A DNA stretch of 41,540 bases from Arenimonas sp. (GTDB taxonomy: Bacteria; Pseudomonadota; Alphaproteobacteria; Rhizobiales; Rhizobiaceae): the NCBI GenBank assembly GCA_019459145.1, contig JAIBEK010000035.1:1-41540 (forward strand), given 5' to 3'. The translations under genes and the position numbers were made by a program. Below, one piece after another: positions 1-7,967 of the stretch. Each line of letters begins with the position of its first letter. The stretch's first letter is position 1. The notes under the pieces were generated by a model. The model ran no database searches. It had not been told where the DNA came from and saw nothing but the letters and a program-made list of their open reading frames with translations.

Positions 1-352
1 CGGTGGGGTCTGAGGTAGCTTCGAGGGGAAGGTGTGGGAAGTCAGGCTTCCCCTGTCCTGTAGCCCACCAGCACGTTGTGTTTTTTGCTCCTCCGCGCAC
101 TTGGCCGCCCCCCCGCCCCCGACCCCCCCCCCGGGGGGGCCCCCTCACCCCCCGGCCGGCACTTACCCCCCGCGGGGGGGTTTATTTATCACGGGCCCCG
201 CCTGGGCCGCCCCCACTCCCCGCTGGGGGGTTGTGGGTCGGGTGTGGGGCAATTGCGCGGAGGAGCAAAAAAGACAACGTGCTGGTGGGCTACAGGACAG
301 GGGAAGCCTGACTTCCCACACCTTCCCCTCGAAGCTACCTCAGACCCCACCG
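1..352. repeat. Long fold-back inverted repeat with C/G-rich centre
   Basis: Bases 1-99 are the reverse complement of 254-352, with one clear mismatch (position 80 against 273). The pairing continues patchily inward. The centre (about 104-249) is dominated by runs of C and G unlike the rest of the window. The outer edge of the left arm is exactly the first base of the window, and the right arm abuts the last codons of aguB. Such fold-backs are typical of contig ends formed from chimeric or hairpin reads. A true hairpin end of a linear replicon is possible but less likely. No gene is supported here. Confidence 0.85.
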
Positions 353-1215
353 TCCATCGTCAGCAGCGGCGTATAAAGCTCCGGCCGGCGGTCGCGGAAG
401 AGGCCCCAGGCGGCGCGTTGTTTGGCGATGCCGTCGAGGTTGAAGGTTGCCGTCACCACGCATTCGCTCGCCCGGTCGGCCTCGGCGATCTTTTCGCCGG
501 TCTGGTCGGCGATGAAGGAGGAGCCGTAGAAGGTCAGTTGCGTGCCCTTGCGGCTCGGTTCCGTGCCGATGCGGTTCGACGCGATCACCGGCATCAGGTT
601 GGCGGCTGCATGGCCCTGCATGACGCGCTGCCAGTGGGCCGCGCTGTCGATGGTCGGGTCCTGCGGTTCCGAGCCGATGGCGGTCGGGTAGAACAGGAGT
701 TCGGCGCCTTGCAGCGCCATGGCGCGGGCGGCCTCCGGGAACCATTGGTCCCAGCAGATACCCACGCCGATCGTCGCGTGCTTCGTCTGCCAGACCTCGA
801 AACCGGTATCGCCGGGGGAGAAATAGTATTTCTCCGTATAACCCGGGCCGTCGGGGATATGGCTCTTGCGGTAGAGCCCGAGCACGGCGCCGTCGGCATC
901 GATGATCGCCACGCTGTTGAAGAAGGTCTGTCCGGCCTTCTCGAAGAAGCTCACCGGCAGAACGACGTTCAGTTCGGCGGCGAGCCTGGAAAAATGCCCG
1001 ATCAGCGGGTTGTTCTCGAACGGCTTCGCCATGTCGAAGAACGCGGCGATCTGATCCTGGCAGAAGTAGGGCGCCTCGAACAGTTCCTGGATAAGCACGA
1101 TATGCGCGCCCTCGGCCGCCGCCTTGCGGATCAGGCTTTCGGCGCGGGCAATATTGCCGGGAATATCCCAGCTGCAAGCCATCTGGGTCGCGGCGACGGT
1201 GACAGTGCGGCTCAT
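340..1215 (-). CDS. aguB: N-carbamoylputrescine amidase
   Basis: A 291-aa carbon-nitrogen hydrolase (nitrilase superfamily). It hydrolyses N-carbamoylputrescine to putrescine, CO2 and ammonia in the cytoplasm. The Glu-Lys-Cys triad is visible as E44 (IQELFE), K117 (YRKSHIPDG) and C154 (GICWDQWFPE). The flanking GPGYTEKYYFSPGDTGF and FYPTAIGSEP segments are characteristic of the AguB branch. The ATG at 1215 has an AAGGAG Shine-Dalgarno sequence and sits 10 nt after the puuB stop, so it is the last gene of a puuA-puuB-aguB operon. The final residues and the stop codon lie inside the terminal inverted repeat (from 352 down). The true C-terminus may therefore differ by a few residues. Confidence 0.9.
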   Translation of the reverse strand: MSRTVTVAATQMACSWDIPGNIARAESLIRKAAAEGAHIVLIQELFEAPYFCQDQIAAFFDMAKPFENNPLIGHFSRLAAELNVVLPVSFFEKAGQTFFNSVAIIDADGAVLGLYRKSHIPDGPGYTEKYYFSPGDTGFEVWQTKHATIGVGICWDQWFPEAARAMALQGAELLFYPTAIGSEPQDPTIDSAAHWQRVMQGHAAANLMPVIASNRIGTEPSRKGTQLTFYGSSFIADQTGEKIAEADRASECVVTATFNLDGIAKQRAAWGLFRDRRPELYTPLLTMDGGV

Positions 1216-1225
1216 AGTTTGCTCC

Positions 1226-2533
1226 TTAGATCCCGAGCTTGTCGCGCATGCCGTACCACCAGGCACCCAGCATGGTGAGCGGCACCCGGAAGGTCGTGCC
1301 GCCGGGGAAGGGCAGCGCCTGAAGCGACGACCAGACGTCGTAGCGGCCCGCATGGCCGGCAACCGCCTCGCCGAGGATCTTGCCGAGCAGATGCGTCGTG
1401 GTCACGCCGTGGCCGCTGTCGCCATGCGAGAAATAGACATTGTCGGCAAGCTTGCCCATGTGCGGGATGCGGGTGAGGGTCAGCGCGAAATTGCCGCTCC
1501 AGGCGAACTCGATCCTGGTGTTGGCCAGTTGCGGGAAGGTCTTCAGCATGTTGGGCCGGATGACGCCTGTGAGGTTCGCCGGGTCCTGGCCGCCATAGCC
1601 GATGCCGCCGCCGTAGAGCAGCCGGTTGTCGGCGGTGCGGCGATAGTAGTCGAGCACGTAGTTGGCATCCTCGACGCAGTAATTGGCCGGCAGCATTTCT
1701 TCGATCAGCTTGGCGTCGAGCGGCTCGGTCGCCATGACCTGGGAGGAGACCGGCATCATCTTGTCGGTGATCTTCGGCAGCAGGTTGCCGAGATAGGCAT
1801 TGCCGCAGACCAGCACGTATTTCGCAGTAACGGAGCCCTTGGCGGTGCGGACCACCGGATTGGTGCCCATGTCGACGCCGGTGACGCGGCTGTTCTCAAA
1901 AATCCGGCCGCCGAGGCTTTCGACGGCGGCCGCTTCGCCCAGCACCAGGTCCAGCGGATGGATATGACCGCCGAGCTTGTCGATCATGCCGCCGACATAA
2001 CGATCGGACTTCACATATTTGCCGACCTCGGCCTTCGAGACCATTTCGAGGCCGGAATGGCCGTGCGTCTGCCAATGGGCCTTCACATGCGCCATCTCGC
2101 GCACCTGCTTGTCGGTGAAGGCGGCGAAGAAGCCACCGTCGACCAGGTCGCAGGCGATGTTGTATTTCGCCACACGCTCGCGGATGATCCGGCCGCCTTC
2201 CAGCGACATCTCGCCGAGGCGCTGCGCCTTGTCCGGGCCGTAGCGCCGGGCGATGGTTTCGAGGTCGCGGCTGTAGCCGTTGACGATCTGCCCGCCATTG
2301 CGCCCCGAGGCGCCGAAGCCGATTCGCTCGCCCTCGACGACGATCACCTTGTAGCCGTTCTCCGCCAGCTGCAGCGCCGCCGAGATGCCGGTGAAGCCGG
2401 CGCCGATCACGCAGACATCGGTCTCGAGGCTGCCTTCGAGGCTCGGGCGCACGGTCTTGTCATTGGCGGAATGGGCATACCAGGAAGGGGCATGGCCCGG
2501 ATTTGTCATGGAAGTGTTGTTCTTGTCGCTCAT
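1226..2533 (-). CDS. puuB: Gamma-glutamylputrescine oxidase-like FAD oxidoreductase
   Basis: A 435-aa DAO-family flavoenzyme. The N-terminus carries a Rossmann FAD motif (VCVIGAGFTGISAALQLA) followed by RIGFGASGRNGGQ, matching the PuuB/OrdL signature. PuuB oxidises gamma-glutamylputrescine to gamma-glutamyl-gamma-aminobutyraldehyde in the Puu putrescine pathway. The ATG at 2533 comes one base after the puuA TGA (TGACATG), so translation is probably coupled. In-frame ATGs at 2569 and further inside are less likely because they overlap puuA or shorten the leader seen in PuuB proteins. Next to puuA and aguB the role in polyamine breakdown is well supported. A related amine substrate cannot be excluded. 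Confidence 0.88.
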   Translation of the reverse strand: MSDKNNTSMTNPGHAPSWYAHSANDKTVRPSLEGSLETDVCVIGAGFTGISAALQLAENGYKVIVVEGERIGFGASGRNGGQIVNGYSRDLETIARRYGPDKAQRLGEMSLEGGRIIRERVAKYNIACDLVDGGFFAAFTDKQVREMAHVKAHWQTHGHSGLEMVSKAEVGKYVKSDRYVGGMIDKLGGHIHPLDLVLGEAAAVESLGGRIFENSRVTGVDMGTNPVVRTAKGSVTAKYVLVCGNAYLGNLLPKITDKMMPVSSQVMATEPLDAKLIEEMLPANYCVEDANYVLDYYRRTADNRLLYGGGIGYGGQDPANLTGVIRPNMLKTFPQLANTRIEFAWSGNFALTLTRIPHMGKLADNVYFSHGDSGHGVTTTHLLGKILGEAVAGHAGRYDVWSSLQALPFPGGTTFRVPLTMLGAWWYGMRDKLGI

Positions 2534-2534
2534 G

Positions 2535-3893
2535 TCACACCGTCCTGATGTAGGCGTCGTATTCGACATCGGTTACGCGCAATGCGAACTCCGACAGTTC
2601 CTGCTGCTTGCAGGCCGCATAGAGGCCGCGATATTGCGGTCCGAGCGCCGCATAGGCAAAGCTCGACTTGGCGAAGCGCTGCAGCGCATAGTCCCAGTTG
2701 GTCGGCAGCGGCTCATGGCTGATCGCGTGCTCGTCGCCGGAGATCGCGCCGCCCGGCGAGGTCTTCTCCTTCATGCCGGCCAGCGCGGCCGACAGGATCA
2801 TGGCGATGACAAGGTAGGGATTGGTGTCGGCCCCGGCGACGCGGTGCTCGATGCGGGTGGCGGGCTTCGAGGCGGTGATCACACGCACGGCCGCCGAGCG
2901 GTTGTCGAAACCCCAGGAGGCATAGGTGGGCGCGTGTTCCGATGGCGTCAGCCGCCGATAGGAATTCTGGTGCGGGGCAAAGACCGCCATGCTCTCCCCC
3001 ATGGCTTCGAGCAGTCCGCCGACCGAGTGCATCAGCCGGTCCGAGGGAGCGTCCTCGCCGACATAGATATTCCGGCCGTCCTCGTCGAGCACGGAGAAAT
3101 GCACATGCATGCCGCTACCGGCCTGCATGCCATAGGGCTTGGCCATGAAGGTGGCGTCGAGCTCGTTGCAGCGCGCCACACCCTTGACGATGCGCTTCAG
3201 CAGAACGGCATAGTCGGCGGCGGCCAGCGCATCGGGCACATGGTTGAGGTTGATCTCGTACTGGCCGGGACCGTTCTCGCGCAGCGTCGTATCGGCCGGC
3301 ACGTTCTGGGCGCGGGCGGCGGCCGAAATGCCATAGAACACATCCTCGAAATCCTGCAATTCGGAGATCGACAGGACCTGCGTCTGGCCGGTATGCCAGC
3401 GGCCGTCGCGGGTGTTCGGTGGGCGGACCGGATCGAGCGCCGAGCGGACCGGATCGATCAGGTAGAATTCCAGTTCGGTCGCCACCACCGGGGTGAGCTT
3501 CAGCTTCTTGTAGCGCTCGAGCACGGCGGCCAGAACCTGGCGCGGATCGGCGTAGAAACCGGTGCCGTCCGGATTGCGCATCTCGAGCAGCACCTGGGCC
3601 GTCGGGCGCGACAGCCAGGTGACGCGCGACAACGTGCCGGGGACGGGAAAGCAAATGCCGTCCGGATCGCCGGTACCTTCGGCAAGGCCGGCTGCATTGA
3701 CGTCGCGGCCCCAGACGTCGAGCGCATAGACCGAGCGTGGAATCGCCATGCCCTTGGTCAGAACGTCGAGCGCCCGTTCGCGCGGAATCCACTTGCCGCG
3801 GGGAACGCCGTTGACGTCGATGACGAAGGCTTCCAGCACTTCGATGTCGGGGTTTTCTTCAAAAAACTTTCGTGCGTAACTATCAATGTCCAT
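2535..3893 (-). CDS. puuA: Gamma-glutamylputrescine synthetase (glutamine synthetase family)
   Basis: A 452-aa GS-like ligase. It would couple glutamate to putrescine (or a similar amine) using ATP as the first step of the Puu pathway. Recognisable GS elements are the metal-binding TELEFYLID (E140, E142), NGPGQYEINL, SGMHVHFS, NRSAAVRV and the C-terminal RIEHRVAGADTNPYL block. The length is close to E. coli PuuA (472 aa), slightly short at the N-terminus. The start at 3893 (MDIDSYARKF) was chosen because the reading frame upstream lacks family-like sequence; its Shine-Dalgarno sequence is weak. It is first in the operon, with a 432-bp gap upstream as the likely promoter region. Confidence 0.87.
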   Translation of the reverse strand: MDIDSYARKFFEENPDIEVLEAFVIDVNGVPRGKWIPRERALDVLTKGMAIPRSVYALDVWGRDVNAAGLAEGTGDPDGICFPVPGTLSRVTWLSRPTAQVLLEMRNPDGTGFYADPRQVLAAVLERYKKLKLTPVVATELEFYLIDPVRSALDPVRPPNTRDGRWHTGQTQVLSISELQDFEDVFYGISAAARAQNVPADTTLRENGPGQYEINLNHVPDALAAADYAVLLKRIVKGVARCNELDATFMAKPYGMQAGSGMHVHFSVLDEDGRNIYVGEDAPSDRLMHSVGGLLEAMGESMAVFAPHQNSYRRLTPSEHAPTYASWGFDNRSAAVRVITASKPATRIEHRVAGADTNPYLVIAMILSAALAGMKEKTSPGGAISGDEHAISHEPLPTNWDYALQRFAKSSFAYAALGPQYRGLYAACKQQELSEFALRVTDVEYDAYIRTV

Positions 3894-4325
3894 GAGGCAC
3901 CGTCGTAAAAATTTAGGTCGATCTGATCCCGGGATGCGTGAAAACACGCGCGCGCAAAGGTGCACCGCTAACGGTGCGGCGACTTCGCGTTGTAGATCAG
4001 AAAGCGTACCATAACCTTGCCAGTGCCTGCGAACCCCTCGACCGGTGACGCATCGGGTGCGTCGCTTTTTGTCCGGTCTGCCGCCTGCAGGGGCGGCGAA
4101 ATTGGTCGAGTGACCGAAAAAGACCTTAGCACCGAAGTTCCGGCATTTCCAGCCTGCCGCGCCAGGCAAAGTCTCGAGGGAGGGATCTTGCCTGGGTGGC
4201 ATCGGTTTGCCGATGGCCCGCAGGCGCGGCTGGGAACCGGGGCGGGGGCCTGCAAATCGGATGCCCCGGCCCGTGTTAGGGACCGGGGGCACGCGGTTTT
4301 GATTCTGCCAGTGTCGCGAACGGCT
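3894..4325. other. Gap upstream of puuA
   Basis: This 432-bp stretch lies between the puuA start and the stop of the upstream FAD oxidoreductase. No convincing gene was found; reading frames here lack recognisable protein sequence. It holds a terminator-like hairpin (4047-4070) and a GC-rich imperfect hairpin near 4262-4291 (TGCCCCGG against CCGGGGGCA). The latter could end transcription of the oxidoreductase, though it lacks a T-run on the minus strand. The puuA operon promoter is presumably here but I could not pick out -35/-10 boxes with confidence. Confidence 0.5.
4047..4070 (+). terminator. Terminator-like hairpin on the plus strand
   Basis: GACGCA and TGCGTC form a 6-bp stem around a TCGGG loop, followed by GCTTTTT. 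This is the shape of a short rho-independent terminator reading rightward. No plus-strand gene precedes it, so its role is unclear. It could stop antisense transcription or be fortuitous. Confidence 0.3.
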
Positions 4326-5579
4326 TTACGGGTTGAAGCGCTCGGGGCGATAGGCGGACATGTCGAGGAACGGTTTTTCGCCTGTCATCGCCTCGGCGAT
4401 CAGGCGGCCGGTGACCGGGCCAAGCGTCAGGCCATGATGGGCGTGGCCGAAGGCGAACCAGACGCCCTGATGGCGCGGCGCCTTGCCGAGGACCGGCATC
4501 ATGTCCGGCGTGCAGGGGCGCGCGCCCATCCACGGTTCGGCATCGAGCCGCTCGGCAAGCGGGAAGATGGTGCGGGCGACCCGCTCGGCGCGGTCGAGCT
4601 GCACCGGCGACTTTGGCGCATCGCGATAGGCGAATTCCGCGCCGGTGGTCAGCCGGATTCCCTTGTTCATCGGCGCGAGGAAATAGCCGCGCTCCTTGTC
4701 CATCAGCCAATTGTTGAGCTTGGCATTGCCGGCGGGGGCATAGTGCATGTGGTAGCCGCGCTTGACGCCGAGCAGGAACTTGTAGCCGAGCTTGCGGGTG
4801 ACTTCCTCGGCCCAGGGACCCAGCGCGAGGACGACCTCCTTGCCCTCAACCAGGCCTTCGTCGGTCTTTACCTGCCAGCCGGCGCCGCTGGCGCGGGGCG
4901 AAAGCGTGGTCGCGTCGCCCGTGACGAAACGGCCGCCGAGGCTTTCGAAATATTTGAGATAAGCGGCGGTCAGCCCATGCGGGTCGCGCACCGACCAAGG
5001 GTCGTTCCATTTCAGGCCGCCGATGAAATCGCGGCTCAGATGCGGCTCTGCCTTGGCCAGATCCGCCTTGTCGAGACGGGTATAGCTTATGCCGTATTCG
5101 CGGACGAGACGATCGGCCTCGGCGAACTCGGTATCGCGCACGCTGTTGCTGCGGAAGGCCTCGACCCAGCCGTCCTTGCGGATCAGGTGCTCGGCGCCGG
5201 CCGCTTCGATCAGGTCGCGGTGCTCGCTGATCGAGTTCTCGATCAGCGGTGCATAGGCGCGCGCGATGGCGTCATGGCGCGACTTGTTCGAATGCCACCA
5301 GTAGCGCGACAGGAACGGCACGAGCTTCAGCATCGCCTGGATGTGGTAATGCGCGTCGATGCGGTTGTTGAGGCCGTAGCGCAGGATGAGGCCGAGATTC
5401 TGCGGGAAGCCGTAGGGCACCACCCCTTCACGCTGGATCAGCCCGGCATTGCCGAACGAGGTTTCCTCGCCCGGGGTGCGGCGATCGACCAGAACCACCG
5501 ACCTTCCACGACGCGCCAGATGAATGGCAGTGGAAACACCGACGATGCCGGCGCCGAGAACGATGGTATCTGCAGTCAT
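4326..5579 (-). CDS. DadA-like FAD-dependent D-amino-acid dehydrogenase / amine oxidoreductase
   Basis: A 417-aa DAO-family flavoprotein. The N-terminus has VLGAGIVGVSTAIHLARRG (GxGxxG at 9-14) and a TSFGNAGLI segment. The C-terminus has the GARPCTPDMMPVLG and HAHHGLTLGPVTGRL blocks seen in DadA-type D-amino-acid dehydrogenases. It would oxidatively deaminate a D-amino acid or related imino compound at the membrane or cytosol. The ATG at 5579 has AAGGA just upstream. It is separated from puuA by 432 bp, so it is probably its own unit. The exact substrate is not readable from sequence; proximity to the puu genes suggests amine or amino-acid catabolism. Confidence 0.75.
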   Translation of the reverse strand: MTADTIVLGAGIVGVSTAIHLARRGRSVVLVDRRTPGEETSFGNAGLIQREGVVPYGFPQNLGLILRYGLNNRIDAHYHIQAMLKLVPFLSRYWWHSNKSRHDAIARAYAPLIENSISEHRDLIEAAGAEHLIRKDGWVEAFRSNSVRDTEFAEADRLVREYGISYTRLDKADLAKAEPHLSRDFIGGLKWNDPWSVRDPHGLTAAYLKYFESLGGRFVTGDATTLSPRASGAGWQVKTDEGLVEGKEVVLALGPWAEEVTRKLGYKFLLGVKRGYHMHYAPAGNAKLNNWLMDKERGYFLAPMNKGIRLTTGAEFAYRDAPKSPVQLDRAERVARTIFPLAERLDAEPWMGARPCTPDMMPVLGKAPRHQGVWFAFGHAHHGLTLGPVTGRLIAEAMTGEKPFLDMSAYRPERFNP

Positions 5580-5940
5580 GATCCTTGAATTCCGTCTGGA
5601 TGAAGAAACCCGGACCATGCAATCGCGCCCCTTGTTGTGCAAACGAAAAATTGCCGCAATCGGCGATTTGACGCTGGGCGTTGCAGAAATGTGGAACGCC
5701 GAGCTGGAGCACCGATGGGGATTTCCGCCTGTGGCTGCGGCGTGTCGGTCGTATACGACCCATACGGATCGGGCACGCTGTCGCTGATGTTCCGGCCGTT
5801 GGGAGGACGGCAAGCCGGGCTGCTGCATTTTACCGCGCTCATGGCCCATGCCTGCGTATTGATTTCTTGCTATTGTGTATCAACTATTGTCGCAGCGGCC
5901 GGACCATGGGGGACAGCGGCGGAATTGACGGAGAGACGCA
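5580..5940. other. Divergent intergenic region
   Basis: This 361-bp region separates the divergent DadA-like and YbaN-like genes and must hold both promoters. The one striking element is a perfect 14-bp palindrome at 5747-5760. An A/T-richer stretch near 5855-5890 precedes the YbaN-like gene. No convincing -35/-10 pair could be assigned and no small gene is supported. Confidence 0.5.
5747..5760. promoter_or_regulatory. Perfect palindrome GGTCGTATACGACC, candidate operator
   Basis: The 14-bp sequence equals its own reverse complement. The TCGTATACGA core resembles GntR-family (FadR-type) operators with spaced GT and AC half-sites. It lies about 168 bp upstream of the DadA-like start and 180 bp upstream of the YbaN-like start. 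The regulator is not in the window, so assignment to a family is inference. Confidence 0.4.
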
Positions 5941-6303
5941 ATGCGCATGCTGATGCTGGCGGGCGGTTGGCTGATGGTCGGGATCGGCGTGGTCGGCGTG
6001 TTTCTGCCGGTGCTGCCGACGACGCCGTTCATGATCCTTGCCGCCGCCCTGTTTGCGCGATCCTCGCCGCGTTTCGAGCAATGGCTGCTCGATCATCCGC
6101 GCTATGGCCAGCCGCTGATCGACTGGCGCCGGCAGGGCGCGATCTCGCGCAATGCCAAGATCGCCTCGGTCTCGCTGATGACGGCAAGCTATCTTATCGT
6201 CTGGTTCGCCGGTCCGCCGCAGATCTGGCTGAAACTTCTCGTCGGGGTCATTCTGCTCGCCTGCGCCGCCTTCGTCCTCACCCGGCCGATGCCGAGCAAC
6301 TGA
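5941..6303 (+). CDS. ybaN: YbaN-like (DUF454) inner membrane protein
   Basis: A 120-aa protein with three hydrophobic segments (about 4-40, 73-90 and 92-113). It carries the family pattern GVFLPVLPTTPFMILAAALFARSSPRFEQWLLDHPRYGQ split over the first half. DUF454 proteins are small inner-membrane proteins of unknown biochemical role. The ATG follows GGAGAG at a 5-nt spacing. It converges on the exonuclease gene with only 22 bp between stops. Confidence 0.85.
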   Translation: MRMLMLAGGWLMVGIGVVGVFLPVLPTTPFMILAAALFARSSPRFEQWLLDHPRYGQPLIDWRRQGAISRNAKIASVSLMTASYLIVWFAGPPQIWLKLLVGVILLACAAFVLTRPMPSN

Positions 6304-6325
6304 GACGTCAGGGACTTATTGCCCG

Positions 6326-7912
6326 CTATTCGCCCAGCGCGCGACGCAGCCGCCGGATGATCACCGCCCGTGCCTTGTCGTCGCCGGCCCTGGCCAGTTC
6401 GTCCTGCAGGTCTAGCACCAGCGACTGCAGGTCGTTGTGCCAGTCCTTGTGGCCGGGGCGGGCCGGATCGATGCGCGGCGGCCTCGTTTCGGAAATGTCG
6501 ACGGCTCCGTCGGCCGTCAGCTCGAAGGCGCCGTCGATGCGCGGCACCATGATCCGCTCGGGCGGCAGGAAGCCAGCCAGGCGCTGGCTGAAGGCAGCGA
6601 GCGCGCCTTCTTCGCCATGCACGAGGAAGGTTCCGGCGCGGATCGGCTGGCGATTCTTGACCCACTCGGTCAGTTCCCGGCCATCGGCATGGCCGCTATA
6701 GATGTCGAGTTCGCGGATGCGTGCCCGAACAGTGATCTCGTCGCCCTGGATGCGCACGGTCGAGGCGCCGTCCTGGAGAATTCGGCCGAGCGTGCCGGTC
6801 GCCTGGTAACCGACCAGAAGTACGGTTCCCTCCTCGCGCCACAGCCAGTTCTTCAGTCGGTGGCGAATGCGGCCGGCCTCGCACATGCCCGAAGCGGCAA
6901 TCACGATATGAAAGCCGCGCATGTTGTCGATTGCCTTCGACTGCTCGACCGTCTCGGTGAAGCGCACATTGTGCGCCTCCATCGCCTCGGCTAGCAGCTT
7001 GCCGTTCTCCAGTTCGCGCGCATGGCGGCGGAAGATCTCGCTCGCGCGGGTGGCGAGCGGCGAGTCGATCAGGATCGGGCAGGTCTCGATCGCCCCGCTG
7101 CGCATCAATTGCACCAGATCGGCCAGCAGTTCCTGAGTGCGCTCGACGGCAAAGGACGGGATGAGCAGCGCGCCATTGGGATTGGTCGCCATGTGCACCT
7201 CCGCTTCCAGCGCATGGCGCCGGGCACGCTCATCGACGATCTCGCGATCGGTATCGCCATAGGTGCTCTCGCAGATCACGTAGTCGAAGTCCTGCGGCGC
7301 TTCCGGATCATATTGCAGCAGCTTATGGCTCGGGCCGATATCGCCGGAAAAGAGCAGGCGCAAAACCTTGTCGCGCGTTTCGATTTCCATCTCGACCGAG
7401 GCCGAGCCGAGCAGGTGGCCGGCATTCCAGAAGCGGAAACGCAGGCCCGGCACCGCCTGCTGCCAGGTCTTCAGCGCCACCGTGCGCATCATGGTCACGG
7501 CACGCGCGGCATCGGCGGCGTCATAGATCGGCTCGACAATGTCGCGGCCTCGGCGCTGGTTGCGGCGGTTGAGCTGGTCGACTTCGCTCTCCTGGATATG
7601 CGCCGAATCCGGCAGCATGACCGAGCAGAGGTCGATGGTGCCGCGCGTCGCGAAGATCGGCCCGTCGAATCCGGCCTTGGCGAGCTTCGGCAACAGCCCC
7701 GAATGATCGATATGCGCATGGGTCAGGATGACCGCGTCGATCTCCGAGGCGACAAACGGAAACTCGCGGTAGTTCAGCTCCTTCTCGCTCTTCGACCCTT
7801 GGAACATGCCGCAATCGACAAGCACCTTCGCAGCGCCCAGATCGACAAGAAAACACGACCCTGTTACCGTGCCTGCGGCGCCATGGAAACGAAGGACGGG
7901 ATGGTGGGGCAT
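6326..7912 (-). CDS. Metallo-beta-lactamase / beta-CASP RNA exonuclease-like protein
   Basis: A 528-aa protein of the MBL-fold beta-CASP family with an RMMBL tail, related to RNA-processing nucleases (CPSF73/YSH1 type). Zinc ligands appear in LTHAHIDHSG (H65, H67, D69, H70), in NAGHLLGSA, in FSGDIG, and in the late YSGHADGREL motif. It should be cytoplasmic and act on RNA. The ATG at 7912 has AGGA 8 nt upstream; the open frame extends further only through a non-standard ATT codon. It lies 55 bp behind the SDR gene, so it may be read through from the sugar operon. The family has no known link to glycan synthesis and co-transcription may be incidental. Confidence 0.85.
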   Translation of the reverse strand: MPHHPVLRFHGAAGTVTGSCFLVDLGAAKVLVDCGMFQGSKSEKELNYREFPFVASEIDAVILTHAHIDHSGLLPKLAKAGFDGPIFATRGTIDLCSVMLPDSAHIQESEVDQLNRRNQRRGRDIVEPIYDAADAARAVTMMRTVALKTWQQAVPGLRFRFWNAGHLLGSASVEMEIETRDKVLRLLFSGDIGPSHKLLQYDPEAPQDFDYVICESTYGDTDREIVDERARRHALEAEVHMATNPNGALLIPSFAVERTQELLADLVQLMRSGAIETCPILIDSPLATRASEIFRRHARELENGKLLAEAMEAHNVRFTETVEQSKAIDNMRGFHIVIAASGMCEAGRIRHRLKNWLWREEGTVLLVGYQATGTLGRILQDGASTVRIQGDEITVRARIRELDIYSGHADGRELTEWVKNRQPIRAGTFLVHGEEGALAAFSQRLAGFLPPERIMVPRIDGAFELTADGAVDISETRPPRIDPARPGHKDWHNDLQSLVLDLQDELARAGDDKARAVIIRRLRRALGE

Positions 7913-7967
7913 GAGGGGTGTCCTGATCTGTTGAAGGCGAGTTCGGGAGAACGGCAATACCCGGTCG

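Noticed and set aside
1..352. Hairpin telomere of a linear replicon
   Set aside because: The disordered C/G core and the position at the exact window edge fit an assembly artefact better; kept only as a finding.
3..1278. Plus-strand open frames over the terminal repeat and aguB
   Set aside because: They are Pro/Gly/Arg-rich readings of the C/G-run region and the antisense of aguB, with no protein-like features.
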